Shown: positions 1 through 9,272, numbered from the stretch's first letter. The stretch: 64,000 bases of DNA from Azospirillum sp. B510 (GCF_000010725.1 NC_013859.1:473300-537299), one strand, 5' to 3'. A program made the numbers and translations. The notes: generated by a model from the letters alone, not told the origin.

Positions 1-2
1 GG

Positions 3-1064
3 ATGCGGATGAAGCCTGTCGCCGCCGCGGTCGGCCTGCTGCTGGCTCTGCATCCGGTGCCGCCCGCCGACGCGGCGCCGCCCGACACCATCTCCGCCCG
101 CGCCACCGACCGGCCGGTCCTGGCGGAGATCGAGCGGCGCGGGGTGGTGCGCTGCGGGGTGTCCTTCAATCCCGGCTTCGCCGCCAACGACGACGGTGGG
201 CGGCCGGTCGGCTTCATGGTCGATCTATGCCGGGCGCTGGCCGCCGCCGTCCTGGGCAAGGCCGACGCCATCGAGATCCGCCGGCTGTCGAAGCCGCAGG
301 AATTCGATGCCGTGGCCGCCGGCGAGGTCGATGTCTCCTTCGCCCAGACCTCCTGGACACTGACGCGGGACGTCACCCATGCCGTCGATTTCGGGCCGCC
401 GGTCTTCTACGACGTGCAGGGGATCGCCGCATGGCGGCTGCCCGACGGCGGGTCGGCGCTCGATGGCGGCGAGTTGACGGTCTGCATGCCGGCCGGCACC
501 ACCACCCAGGCCGAGATGGAATCGCTGATCGCCGGGGGAAAGCGCCCATGGAAGCTCCGCAGCTTCCCCGGCTGGCCCGACGCGCTGGAAGCCTTCCTCA
601 GCCGCGATTGCGCCGCGCTCGGCGCCGACCGCGCCCAATTGACCACGGCGTTGCACATGCTGGGCCTGCCGCCGGACTCGCTGGAGATCACCGACGCGCC
701 GCTCGCTTCGCGCGAACCGCTGGCACCGATGACCCCGAACAGCGACCGCAATTGGATGGCGGCGGTGCGCTGGACCATGTTCGCCCTGTTCCTGGCCGAT
801 GATGCCGGGGTTTCCGGCGCCAACGCCAATTTCCAGCGCATCACCGGCGGCAGCGAGATGCGGCGCCTGCTGTCCGGCATCCCGGAGGTGGCGGCGAAGG
901 CCGGCCTGCGCCCGGACTGGGCCTATCAGGCGGTGGTGCAGGTCGGGAATTACGGCGAGATCTTCGACCGCAACCTCGGCGCCCGCTCCCCCTTCAAGCT
1001 GGAGCGCGGCCTGAACCGGCCTTGGACCCAGGGCGGACTGCTCTACGCCCCGGTGTTCCAGTAA
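3..1064 (+). CDS. Amino-acid ABC transporter substrate-binding protein (AapJ-like), orphan
   Basis: Predicted periplasmic solute-binding protein of the general L-amino-acid (AapJ/BztA) type. The N terminus looks like a Sec signal peptide: basic start, a leucine/alanine-rich core, and cleavage likely after PPADA near residue 24. The mature part starts with the family pattern (I-x-R-R-G-x-x-R-C-G-V near residues 43-54) and keeps the segment ending TSWTLTRDV around residues 116-125, typical of AapJ. ATG codons lie at 3 and 9; upstream sequence is outside the window, so the start is not settled. At 353 residues it matches the family length. No aapQMP permease or ATPase genes follow, since the next gene is an MHS symporter, so its transport partners are outside the window or encoded elsewhere. 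Confidence 0.85.
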   Translation: MRMKPVAAAVGLLLALHPVPPADAAPPDTISARATDRPVLAEIERRGVVRCGVSFNPGFAANDDGGRPVGFMVDLCRALAAAVLGKADAIEIRRLSKPQEFDAVAAGEVDVSFAQTSWTLTRDVTHAVDFGPPVFYDVQGIAAWRLPDGGSALDGGELTVCMPAGTTTQAEMESLIAGGKRPWKLRSFPGWPDALEAFLSRDCAALGADRAQLTTALHMLGLPPDSLEITDAPLASREPLAPMTPNSDRNWMAAVRWTMFALFLADDAGVSGANANFQRITGGSEMRRLLSGIPEVAAKAGLRPDWAYQAVVQVGNYGEIFDRNLGARSPFKLERGLNRPWTQGGLLYAPVFQ

Positions 1065-1109
1065 TCCCGGCGGTCATCGCCAAGCGCGCTTGCCCTCGCT
1101 CCCTGGCTC

Positions 1110-1133
1110 CACCCCCGACTAAGGTCGGGGGTG
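1110..1133. terminator. Hairpin downstream of the binding-protein gene
   Basis: A perfect 10-bp inverted repeat (CACCCCCGAC / GTCGGGGGTG) with a 4-nt loop lies 45 bp after the stop of the upstream gene. There is no clear U-tract, so it may stop transcription weakly, protect the 3' end, or be a dispersed GC-rich hairpin repeat. Confidence 0.45.
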
Positions 1134-1180
1134 ACGCGAATGGTTCGCGCACACAACTATTATCGATAAACCAAGGTATC

Positions 1181-1206
1181 TGATCGGTTATCAAATCATC
1201 CGATCA
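1181..1206. promoter_or_regulatory. Candidate operator upstream of the MHS symporter gene
   Basis: TGATCGG at 1181-1187 and CCGATCA at 1200-1206 form a perfect 7-bp inverted repeat with a 12-nt spacer. It sits in an unusually AT-rich stretch (about 1145-1240), 63 bp before the chosen ATG. This looks like a dimeric regulator site overlapping the promoter. The regulator is unknown. Confidence 0.35.
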
Positions 1207-1268
1207 TAAAAACCATCTGAAAAAGACCAACCACAGTCCTGGATTGTTCACTTGGGAGGGTGAAGACC

Positions 1269-2984
1269 ATGGCCTATGCGGCTTCGACGGGAGACGCCGT
1301 CCGACCGATGACGGGCGAGGAGAAGAAGGTCATCTTCGCTTCGTCGCTCGGAACGGTGTTCGAGTGGTACGACTTCTATCTCTACGGCTCGCTCAGCGCG
1401 GTCATCGCCGCGCAGTTCTTTTCCGGCGTCAATCCGACGGCGGGCTTCATCTTCGCGCTGATGGCGTTTGCCGCCGGCTTCGCGGTCCGGCCCTTCGGCG
1501 CGCTGGTCTTCGGCCGCCTCGGCGACATGATCGGCCGCAAATACACCTTCCTGGTCACCATCCTGATCATGGGCCTGTCGACCTTCATCGTCGGCATCCT
1601 GCCCAACTACGCCTCCATCGGCATCGCCGCCCCGATCATCCTGATCGCCCTGCGCCTGCTCCAGGGCCTGGCGCTGGGCGGCGAATATGGCGGTGCCGCC
1701 ACCTATGTCGCCGAACATGCCCCGCATGGCCGCCGCGGCAACTACACCTCCTGGATCCAGACCACGGCGACGCTCGGCCTGTTCCTGTCGCTGCTGGTGA
1801 TCCTGGGCTGCCGGGTGTCGGTGTCGCCGGAGGATTTCAACGCCTGGGGCTGGCGCATCCCGTTCCTGATCTCCATCGCCCTGCTCGGCGTCTCGGTGTG
1901 GATCCGGCTGATGCTGAACGAATCGCCCGCCTTCAAGAAGATGAAGGAGGAGGGCAAGCATTCCAAGGCGCCGCTGACCGAGTCCTTCGGCCAGTGGAAG
2001 AACCTGAAGATCGTCCTGCTCGCCCTGTTCGGCCTCGTCGCTGGTCAGGCGGTGGTCTGGTATACCGGCCAGTTCTATGCCCTGTTCTTCCTGACCCAGA
2101 CGCTGAAGGTCGATGCCCAGGCCGCCAACCTGATGATCGCGGCGGCTTTGCTGATCGGCACGCCCTTCTTCGTCATCTTCGGCTCGCTGGCCGACCGGAT
2201 CGGCCGCAAGCCGATCATCATGGCCGGGCTGCTGCTGGCCTGCCTGACCTATTTCCCGCTGTTCAAGGGGATCACCCACTACGCCAACCCGGCGCTGGAA
2301 GAGGCCATCGCCACCGCCCCGGTCGTCGTGGTCGCCGATCCGAACGAGTGTTCGTTCCAGTTCAACCCGGTCGGCACCAGCCAGTTCACCAGCTCGTGCG
2401 ACATCGCCAAGAGCGCCCTGGTGCGGCGCGGCATCCCCTACACCAACGAGGCCGCCCCGGCCGGCACCGTGGCGTCGATCACGGTCGGCAGCACGGTCAT
2501 TCCCAGCTATTCGGCCGTGCCGCAGGCCGGCACCACCGTGTCACTGAGCCATGGCCCGGCGACCGCCGCCACACCGACCGATGCCAAGGCCGCCGGTGCC
2601 GCCTTCGACAAGGGTCTGGGCGACGCGCTGAAGGCCGCCAACTATCCGGCCAAGGCCGATCCGGCCCGCATCGACGCGGTGATGGTCATCGCCCTGCTGA
2701 CGGTGCTGGTCATCTATGTGACCATGGTCTACGGCCCGATCGCCGCCATGCTGGTGGAGATGTTCCCGACCCGCATCCGCTACACCTCGATGTCGCTGCC
2801 CTACCATATCGGCAACGGCTGGTTCGGCGGCTTCCTGCCGACCACCTCCTTCGCCATCGTGGCGGCCACCGGCGACATCTATTCCGGCCTCTGGTACCCG
2901 ATCGTCATCGCCGCCGCGACGCTGGTGATCGGCCTGCTGTTCGTCCGCGAAACCAAGGACGTGGACATCTACCAGCACGATTGA
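1269..2984 (+). CDS. MHS-family MFS metabolite:H+ symporter
   Basis: Inner-membrane major facilitator of the metabolite:H+ symporter (MHS/ProP-like) family, importing an organic acid or related solute with protons. The start region carries the family's FEWYDFYLYG motif, and the TM2-TM3 loop has the MFS pattern (GRLGDMIGRK). The ATG at 1269 was chosen because GGGAGGG lies 8 nt upstream; an in-frame GTG at 1260 overlaps that ribosome site. At 571 residues it is longer than classic ProP because of a soluble insert of about 110 residues (roughly 345-460) between TM7 and TM8, also seen in a subgroup of long MHS proteins. Substrate not known; the next gene is a kinase with a transporter-like sensor domain, so a shared carboxylate signal is possible. 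Confidence 0.85.
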   Translation: MAYAASTGDAVRPMTGEEKKVIFASSLGTVFEWYDFYLYGSLSAVIAAQFFSGVNPTAGFIFALMAFAAGFAVRPFGALVFGRLGDMIGRKYTFLVTILIMGLSTFIVGILPNYASIGIAAPIILIALRLLQGLALGGEYGGAATYVAEHAPHGRRGNYTSWIQTTATLGLFLSLLVILGCRVSVSPEDFNAWGWRIPFLISIALLGVSVWIRLMLNESPAFKKMKEEGKHSKAPLTESFGQWKNLKIVLLALFGLVAGQAVVWYTGQFYALFFLTQTLKVDAQAANLMIAAALLIGTPFFVIFGSLADRIGRKPIIMAGLLLACLTYFPLFKGITHYANPALEEAIATAPVVVVADPNECSFQFNPVGTSQFTSSCDIAKSALVRRGIPYTNEAAPAGTVASITVGSTVIPSYSAVPQAGTTVSLSHGPATAATPTDAKAAGAAFDKGLGDALKAANYPAKADPARIDAVMVIALLTVLVIYVTMVYGPIAAMLVEMFPTRIRYTSMSLPYHIGNGWFGGFLPTTSFAIVAATGDIYSGLWYPIVIAAATLVIGLLFVRETKDVDIYQHD

Positions 2985-3008
2985 GCGCCCGCAGAACGCT
3001 TGCGGACG

Positions 3009-3050
3009 GGGCGGGCGGAGGGTTTCCCTCCGCCCGCCCGCGCAATTTTG
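3009..3050 (+). terminator. Strong stem-loop terminator after the MHS gene
   Basis: A 14-bp GC stem (GGGCGGGCGGAGGG / CCCTCCGCCCGCCC) with a TTT loop is followed by CAATTTTG. It lies 24 bp after the symporter stop and should separate it from the downstream kinase gene. Confidence 0.65.
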
Positions 3051-3106
3051 TGATAACATCCACCGCCATAGGGAGAAGAAGTCCAAAACCGGAGGCGAAA
3101 AGCCCC

Positions 3107-6100
3107 ATGGAAAGCTGGTTCATCCTGGCCGCGTCGCTGGCCTATCTGCTGTCCTTGTTCGCCATCGCCTGGTACGGCGACCGCACCGGCACGCAGGGGG
3201 GCGGCAAGCAGGGCGGCGACCGGCGCACGCCCTGGCTCTACGCGCTCAGTTTTGGCGTCTATTGCACCTCCTGGACCTTCTATGGCGCGGTCGGCCGGGC
3301 GGCGACCGGCGGCTTCTATTTCCTGCCGATCTATATCGGGCCGATCCTGATGATCGGGCTGGGCTGGCCGGTGCTGGCCCGCATCGTCCGCGTCGCGAAA
3401 TCCGAGAATGTCGTCTCGATCTCCGACTTCCTGTCCGCCCGCTACGGCAAGAGCCGCGGGCTGGCCGCCCTCGTCACCATCGCCGCGGTGATCGGGCTCC
3501 TGCCCTACATCGCCCTGCAATTGAAGGCGATCAGCGTCAGCTTCGAAATCCTGGCCGGCGCCTCGCTCGGCACCGATCTCAGCCAGATGCCGGGCGGGAC
3601 GGCGCTGATGGCGGCATTGCTGATGGCGGCCTTCGCCATCCTGTTCGGCGTGCGCAGCGTGTCGGCCAACGAGCATCACCGCGGCCTGATGATGGCCATC
3701 GCCGCCGAATCGGTGGTGAAGCTGGCGGCGGCGCTCGGGGTCGGCGGCGCCATCGCCGTATCCGTCTTCGGCGACCCGGCGACCTTCGTCGATGCCGCCA
3801 TCCGCAATCCGGGCTTCCTGGAGATGATCCGGCTGGACAGCATCGGCACCGACTGGTGGGTCGCCTGCCTGCTGTCCGGGCTGGCGATCCTCTGCCTGCC
3901 GCGCCAGTTCCATGTCGCGGTGGTGGAGAACACCCATGGCGGCGACGTGCGCTCGTCGGCGAAGCTGTTCCCGGCCTATCTGGTCGCCATCAACCTGTTC
4001 GTGCTGCCGGTGGCGCTGGCCGGGCTGATGCTGTTCCCCGACGGCACCACCAACGCCGACACCTTCATGGTCTCCATCCCCCTGAGCCAGGGCTGGCCAT
4101 GGCTGGCGCTGGCCGCCTTCATCGGCGGGCTGTCGGCCGCCACCAGCATGATCCTGGTGGAGATGGTGGCGCTCAGCACCATGATCTGCAACGACATCGC
4201 CGTCCCGCTGCTGATGGCGCTGCGCCCCGACGACCGGCGGCTGCGCGATAATCCGGCCGGCATCCTGCTGCTGGTGCGGCGGTCGGCGGTGATCGTGCTG
4301 GTCCTGCTGTCCTATGGCTGCTATCGGCTGATCGGTCCGGCCTTTCCGCTGGCGACCATCGGCATGATGAGCTTCACCGCGGTGGCGCAGTTCGCCCCCG
4401 CCCTGCTCGGCGGCCTGGTCTGGAGCCGGGCCAGCCGCAGCGGCGCCTTCGCCGGCATCTGCGCCGGCTTCCTCGGCTGGGCCTACACCATGCTGCTGCC
4501 CTCCTTCGCCGACGCCGGCTGGCTGGCCTCCAGCGCGCTGCGCGAGGGGCCGTTCGGCCTGACCGGGCTCAGTCCGGTGGCGCTGGCCGGCATCGCCGGC
4601 ATCGACCCGCTGACCAACGCCGCGCTGTGGAGCCTGGGGCCGAACATCCTGCTGTTCGTCCTGGTGTCGCTGCTGACCCGCCCCTCGACCCTGGAGCGCC
4701 AGCAAGCCGCCCGCTTCATCAGCCTGCGCCGTTCGACCGACGGCGAGCCGCACGGGCCGCGCGGCGCCACGCTGGCCGATCTGCACGACCTCGCCATGCG
4801 CTATGTCGGGCAGCCGCGCGCCGACGCCGCCTTCCGCCGCTTCACCGGGGTTGCCGACGGCGACCTGCGCACCGCGCTCCTGATGCGCACCGACGGCGAG
4901 GCGATCCAGCTGACCGAACGGCTGCTCGCCGGGGCCGTCGGCTCGGCCTCGGCCCGCGTGGTGGTGGCGGGGCTGCTGTCCGACCGCCGGCTGTCGCGTA
5001 CCGACGCCCGCTCCATCATCGACGAGGCGTCGCGCGCCATCCTGAAGCAGCATGAGCTGCTGCGCGCCACGGTGGAGAATGTGCCGCAGGGCATCGCCGT
5101 GTTCGACGAGGATTGGCGCGTCGCCACCTGGAACAACCAGTTCGTCGTCCTGCTGGAACTGCCGGACGGCTTCGTCCAGGTCGGCACCTCGCTCCAGGAC
5201 ATCGTCGGGCTGATCGCCCGGCGCGGCGAATATGGCCGCGACGGCGAGATCGAGACGCTGCTGGAACGCCGCTCCGACCCGCGCCGCCGCAACCGGCCCG
5301 ACGTCTATGAGCGGGTGCGGCCCGACGGCACGGTGCTGGAGATCGCCACCAACCCGATGCCGGGATCGACGCCCGGACGGGGGGGATTCGTCGCCGTCTA
5401 CACCGACGTCACCGAACGCCACCGCGCCGCCGCCGCCCTGCGCGAGGCCAACGAGACGCTGGAACGCCGCATCGCGGAACGCACCCACGCCCTGTCGGAG
5501 GCGAAGGCGGAGGCCGAACGCGCCAACCGCGGCAAGACCCGCTTCCTCGCCGCCGCCAGCCATGACCTGCTCCAGCCGCTGCACGCCGCACGCCTGTTCC
5601 TGTCCGCCCTGGCGGAGCGCAACGGCGACAGCGCCATCCGCCAGATCGACGCCTCGCTGCGCTCGGTCGAGACCATCCTGGGCGATCTGCTCGACGTCTC
5701 CAAGATCGACAGCGGCGTCGTCAAGCCGAACCCGGTGCCGATGCGGATCGAGGAGTTGCTGAAGCCGCTGGGCGAGGAATTCACCGTGCTGGCCAGCCGG
5801 CACGGGCTCGGGCTGCGGGTGGTCGATTGCTCCGCCACCGTGCGCAGCGACCCCACCCTGCTGCGGCGCATCCTGCAAAACTACCTCGCCAACGCCGTGC
5901 GCTACACCCGCACCGGCCGAATCCTGCTGGGCTGCCGCCGCCGGGGCGGCATGCTGTCCATCGAGGTGTGGGACACCGGCCCCGGCATCCCCGAACACAA
6001 GGTGCCGGAAATCTTCATGGAGTTCCGCCAGCTCGACCATGACGGCGACGACCGCGGCGACCGCGGCAAGGGGCTGGGCCTCGGCCTCGCCATCGTCGAG

Positions 6101-6625
6101 CGGCTGGCCGGCATCCTCGGCCACAGCGTCCAGGTGCGCTCCCACGTCGGGCGGGGCAGCGCCTTCTCCGTGCTGGTGCCGCTGACCGACGAACCGGTCG
6201 CCGCCCGCGCCGTGGTGGTCCGCCCGCGCGGCCGTGACCTGAGCGGCGTGCTGGTGCTCTGCCTGGAGAACGAGCCGGCGATCGCCCGCGCCACCGAGGA
6301 TCTGCTGTCGAGCTGGTCCTGCCGCGTCGTCACCGCCGTCGCCCCCGACCTCGCCCTGGCGGCGCTGGGCGGACGCGTCCCCGACGTGATCCTGAGCGAC
6401 TACCATCTCGACCGCAGCCTGACCGGGGTGGAGGCGCTGCGGACCCTGCGCGGCTCCCTGGGCAGCGACATCCCCGCCGCCGTCGTCACCGCCGACCGCG
6501 ACCCGGCCGTGCGCGAGGACATCGAGGCGGCGGGCTGCCGCCTGCTCTACAAGCCGGTGCGTCCGGGCGCGCTACGGGCATTGCTGGGGCAGCTGCTCGC
6601 GGAAGGGCAGCGGATGGCGGGGTAA
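3107..6625 (+). CDS. SSS-domain hybrid sensor histidine kinase (CrbS-like)
   Basis: A 1172-residue membrane kinase. Residues about 1-560 form a sodium:solute symporter (SLC5/PutP-like) fold with many TM segments, beginning ESWFILAASLAYLLSLFAIA. A PAS domain follows (near residue 660, NVPQGIAVFDEDWRVATWNN), then a coiled region, a HisKA domain with phospho-acceptor His819 in ASHDLLQPLH, an HATPase with an N-box, DTGPGIP and GKGLGLGLAIV, and a C-terminal receiver with Asp1098. This order is that of CrbS, which with the LuxR-type CrbR controls acetate use in Pseudomonas and Vibrio. A CrbR-like regulator lies at 8622-9272. The ATG at 3107 has GGAGG 11 nt upstream. Whether the SSS part transports or only senses cannot be told from sequence. 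Confidence 0.87.
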   Translation: MESWFILAASLAYLLSLFAIAWYGDRTGTQGGGKQGGDRRTPWLYALSFGVYCTSWTFYGAVGRAATGGFYFLPIYIGPILMIGLGWPVLARIVRVAKSENVVSISDFLSARYGKSRGLAALVTIAAVIGLLPYIALQLKAISVSFEILAGASLGTDLSQMPGGTALMAALLMAAFAILFGVRSVSANEHHRGLMMAIAAESVVKLAAALGVGGAIAVSVFGDPATFVDAAIRNPGFLEMIRLDSIGTDWWVACLLSGLAILCLPRQFHVAVVENTHGGDVRSSAKLFPAYLVAINLFVLPVALAGLMLFPDGTTNADTFMVSIPLSQGWPWLALAAFIGGLSAATSMILVEMVALSTMICNDIAVPLLMALRPDDRRLRDNPAGILLLVRRSAVIVLVLLSYGCYRLIGPAFPLATIGMMSFTAVAQFAPALLGGLVWSRASRSGAFAGICAGFLGWAYTMLLPSFADAGWLASSALREGPFGLTGLSPVALAGIAGIDPLTNAALWSLGPNILLFVLVSLLTRPSTLERQQAARFISLRRSTDGEPHGPRGATLADLHDLAMRYVGQPRADAAFRRFTGVADGDLRTALLMRTDGEAIQLTERLLAGAVGSASARVVVAGLLSDRRLSRTDARSIIDEASRAILKQHELLRATVENVPQGIAVFDEDWRVATWNNQFVVLLELPDGFVQVGTSLQDIVGLIARRGEYGRDGEIETLLERRSDPRRRNRPDVYERVRPDGTVLEIATNPMPGSTPGRGGFVAVYTDVTERHRAAAALREANETLERRIAERTHALSEAKAEAERANRGKTRFLAAASHDLLQPLHAARLFLSALAERNGDSAIRQIDASLRSVETILGDLLDVSKIDSGVVKPNPVPMRIEELLKPLGEEFTVLASRHGLGLRVVDCSATVRSDPTLLRRILQNYLANAVRYTRTGRILLGCRRRGGMLSIEVWDTGPGIPEHKVPEIFMEFRQLDHDGDDRGDRGKGLGLGLAIVERLAGILGHSVQVRSHVGRGSAFSVLVPLTDEPVAARAVVVRPRGRDLSGVLVLCLENEPAIARATEDLLSSWSCRVVTAVAPDLALAALGGRVPDVILSDYHLDRSLTGVEALRTLRGSLGSDIPAAVVTADRDPAVREDIEAAGCRLLYKPVRPGALRALLGQLLAEGQRMAG

Positions 6626-6904
6626 GGCCGGGGAGGACCGCCGGAAATACCATTATTTTTTATGAGCTTATTGACGGTCGCCGCGCCGGGCCATACGGTT
6701 CCGGGGCATCGACCATCACGGCTGGCCTTGGAAGTTCCGGTCAACGGACTCCACGATCCGAACAGGCCGCCGCCGGGCCGGATGCGGAACAGGGCGCGGT
6801 GCGCGCGGCACCTTGGCACAGCCGTCGGGAGGAGCGGTTGCGCAACGGAGGCCACGGTGCACGGCTCTCGGCTTGCAATGACGGAACGAAAGGATTGCCC
6901 TCCC

Positions 6905-7717
6905 ATGGCCAATTCCACGGCGGAACTTGAGGCTCTGCTGATGCAGCGCCCGCTGACCGACGCCGAGCTTCAGGCGACGGCGGAGGCGGCGGCGAATTTC
7001 CGCATCCTCCCCGATGCCACGGTGATCAAGATCGGCGGACAGAGCGTCATCGACCGCGGCCGGTCGGCCGTCTATCCGCTGGTGGACGAGATCGCGGCGG
7101 CGCGCAAGGCGCACCGGCTGCTGATCGGCACCGGCGCCGGAACCCGCGCCCGCCACCTCTACTCCATCGCCGCCGGCCTCGGCCTGCCGGCGGGCGTGCT
7201 GTCGCAGCTCGGCTCGTCGGTCGCCGACCAGAACGCCGCCATGCTGGGGCAACTGCTCGCCAAACATGGCGTCTCCGCCGTGGACGGCGCCGGCCTGTCG
7301 GCGGTGCCGCTCTATCTGGCGGAGGTGCATGCGGTGGTGTTCAGCGGCATGCCGCCCTACACGCTTTGGATGCGTCCGCCGGCCAGCGGGGTCATCCCGC
7401 CCTACCGCACCGATGCCGGCTGTTTCCTGGTCGCCGAACAGTTCGGCTGCAAGCAGATGATCTATGTGAAGGACGAGAACGGGCTCTACACCGCCAATCC
7501 CAAGACGTCGAAGGACGCCACCTTCATCCCGAGGATCTCGGTCGATGAGATGAAGGCGAAGGGGTTGCAGGATTCGATCCTGGAATTCCCGGTCCTCGAC
7601 CTGCTGAAGGCCGCGCGCCATGTCCGCGAGGTTCAGATCATCAATGGTCTGGTCCCCGGCAACCTGACCCGTGCGCTGGCCGGCGAGCATGTCGGCACCA
7701 TCATCACCGCGAGCTGA
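6905..7717 (+). CDS. mosB: Molybdenum storage protein, beta subunit
   Basis: A 270-residue protein of the amino-acid-kinase fold that resembles Azotobacter vinelandii MosB along its whole length (from memory), including its start MANSTAELEALLMQR, ATVIKIGGQSVIDRG, LLIGTGAGTRARHLYS and the end GEHVGTIITAS. MosA3B3 cages store polyoxomolybdate clusters using ATP and supply Mo for nitrogenase. The ATG at 6905 was chosen because homology begins there; an upstream in-frame ATG at 6662 adds about 80 residues without the family pattern. GAAAGGA lies upstream. mosA follows after 11 bp, so the two are co-transcribed. The 279-bp leader has a short AT-rich stretch near 6648-6664 and no recognisable ModE-type palindrome. 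Confidence 0.93.
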   Translation: MANSTAELEALLMQRPLTDAELQATAEAAANFRILPDATVIKIGGQSVIDRGRSAVYPLVDEIAAARKAHRLLIGTGAGTRARHLYSIAAGLGLPAGVLSQLGSSVADQNAAMLGQLLAKHGVSAVDGAGLSAVPLYLAEVHAVVFSGMPPYTLWMRPPASGVIPPYRTDAGCFLVAEQFGCKQMIYVKDENGLYTANPKTSKDATFIPRISVDEMKAKGLQDSILEFPVLDLLKAARHVREVQIINGLVPGNLTRALAGEHVGTIITAS

Positions 7718-7728
7718 GGAACCGGGAC

Positions 7729-8562
7729 ATGTCCGATAGCGTCAACACCATCAAGCATGTGGCCTCGCCGCTCGCGCGCCAGACCCTTCTCAACGACGAC
7801 CTGACCCGCCCGGTCGCCGGCGGGCGTCCGATTCCGCTGCTGCCCTGGCTCCAGGTGGTCAAGATCGGCGGCCGGTCGATCATGGACCGCGGACGCGACG
7901 CCATCCTGCCGATCGTCGAGGAAATCCGCCGCATCCTGCCGGAACACCGCCTGCTGATCCTGACCGGCGCCGGCATCCGCGCCCGCCATCTCTACAGCGT
8001 CGGGCTGGATCTGGGCCTGCCGGTCGGCTCGCTGGCGCCGCTGGCCGCCAGCGAGGCCGGACAGAACGGCCATATCCTGGCCTCGCTGCTGGCGTCGGAC
8101 GGCGTCTCCTATGTCGAGCATCCGACCATCGCCAGCCAGCTCGCCGTCCATCTGTCGGCCGCCCGCGCGGTGGTGGGCAGCGCCTTCCCGCCCTATCATC
8201 ATCACGAATTCCCGACCTCGCGCATTCCCGCGCACCGGGCCGACACCGGCGCCTTCCTGCTGGCCGACGCGCTGGGGGCCGCCGGGCTGACCATCGTCGA
8301 GGATGTGGACGGCATCCACAGCACCGACCCCAACGGACCCGACGGCGCCGCCGCCACGCTGCTGAAGGAGGTCGGCCCCGCCGAGCTGGCGGCGCATGAG
8401 GGGCCGCTGCCGGTGGACCGCGCCTTCGTCGAAGTGCTGGCGAACGCCCGCCACATCACCCGCGTCCAGCTGGTGAACGGGCTGGTTCCCGGCCGGCTGA
8501 GCGCCGCGCTGCGCGGCGAGCATGTCGGCACCGTCATCCACACCGGCGCCCGCCGGGACTGA
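7729..8562 (+). CDS. mosA: Molybdenum storage protein, alpha subunit
   Basis: A 277-residue partner of MosB with the same amino-acid-kinase fold. It shows the A. vinelandii MosA hallmarks: SPLARQTL and DLTRPVAGGRPIPLLPWL near the start, VVKIGGRSIMDRG (nucleotide-site glycine loop), LGLPVGSLAPLAASEAGQNG, and the histidine-rich AFPPYHHHEFP segment, which in MosA lies in the cage interior near bound molybdate. GAGGA lies 9 nt before the ATG. Alpha and beta share recognisable sequence, consistent with ancient duplication. The operon ends here; the next gene is convergent. Confidence 0.93.
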   Translation: MSDSVNTIKHVASPLARQTLLNDDLTRPVAGGRPIPLLPWLQVVKIGGRSIMDRGRDAILPIVEEIRRILPEHRLLILTGAGIRARHLYSVGLDLGLPVGSLAPLAASEAGQNGHILASLLASDGVSYVEHPTIASQLAVHLSAARAVVGSAFPPYHHHEFPTSRIPAHRADTGAFLLADALGAAGLTIVEDVDGIHSTDPNGPDGAAATLLKEVGPAELAAHEGPLPVDRAFVEVLANARHITRVQLVNGLVPGRLSAALRGEHVGTVIHTGARRD

Positions 8563-8621
8563 CGCCGGGGCGACGGGCGCGACGGGAACAAACCGGCGCG
8601 CCCATCCGGTAGGATCGACCC

Positions 8622-9272
8622 TCAATCCACCGGCGACGGCGGGGCGGCGGACAGCGCGAGCTGGCTCGCCAGCACCGCCGCCTGGGTGCGGGTCAGCACG
8701 CCCAGCTTGCGCAGGATCGTGGTGACATGGGCCTTCACCGTGGTCTCGGCGACGTTCATCTCATAGGCGATCTGCTTGTTCAGCTTGCCCTCGGCGATGC
8801 CGGCCAGGACGCGCAGCTGCTGGGGCGTCAGGGTGGCGGCGCGGCGCGCCGGATCGGGGGCTTCGGTCTCAGGGCCGCCATTGATCTCGGGCAGCCACAA
8901 CTCGCCGTCCAGCACGGCGTGGATCGCCTCGATGATCTGGGTGTTGGGGGCGGATTTCGGCACGAAGCCGGAGGCGCCGTAATCGATGGCGCGCTGGATC
9001 GTCACCGGATCCTCCGAGGCCGACACCACGATCACCGGGATCGCCGGCTGTTCGGAACGCAGCATCATCAACCCGATCAGGCCGCTCATCCCCGGCATGT
9101 GCAGGTCGAGCAGGATGATGTCGGGCGGCTCCCCGGCCTCCAGCAGCGGCTTGATCTGCTCGAACCGCGACGCCTCCAGGATGACGGCGCCGGGGATCGC
9201 CTGACCGATGGTCTGGGTCAGGGCTGTGCGCATCAACGGGTGGTCGTCGGCGATCAGAATGCGGTGCGACAT
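8622..9272 (-). CDS. NarL/LuxR-family response regulator (CrbR-like)
   Basis: A 216-residue cytoplasmic response regulator: receiver domain at residues 1-125 with acidic pocket (IADDHP), phospho-acceptor Asp56 in LLDLHMPGMSG and KSAP lysine, then a LuxR-type HTH near residues 145-205 (LTPQQLRVLAGIAEGKLNKQ, AETTVKAHVTTILRKLGV). This is close to CrbR/ErdR/AgmR regulators that work with SSS-domain kinases to activate acetate or alcohol metabolism genes. Start set at MSHRILIADD, where the receiver begins; the longer ORF to 9365 adds unrelated residues. The likely cognate kinase (3107-6625) lies on the opposite strand with mosBA between. gltA lies upstream on the same strand with one gene between. 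Confidence 0.85.
   Translation of the reverse strand: MSHRILIADDHPLMRTALTQTIGQAIPGAVILEASRFEQIKPLLEAGEPPDIILLDLHMPGMSGLIGLMMLRSEQPAIPVIVVSASEDPVTIQRAIDYGASGFVPKSAPNTQIIEAIHAVLDGELWLPEINGGPETEAPDPARRAATLTPQQLRVLAGIAEGKLNKQIAYEMNVAETTVKAHVTTILRKLGVLTRTQAAVLASQLALSAAPPSPVD

Noticed and set aside
1244..3106. N-terminal extension of the CrbS-like frame over the MHS gene
   Set aside because: The frame is open by chance over the symporter gene; the kinase begins at 3107 with a ribosome site and its first TM segment.
2969..6406. 1145-codon minus-strand ORF opposite the hybrid kinase gene
   Set aside because: Shadow frame created by GC-rich third positions; composition is Gln/His/Gly/Ala-rich without domains, while the plus-strand frame has all kinase motifs.
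6812..6827. TGGCAC-like sigma-54 site before mosB
   Set aside because: The -24 hexamer is present but the -12 element reads TCGG instead of TTGC.
6662..6904. N-terminal extension of mosB
   Set aside because: About 80 residues of Arg/Pro-rich sequence with no resemblance to MosB; homology and a ribosome site place the start at 6905.
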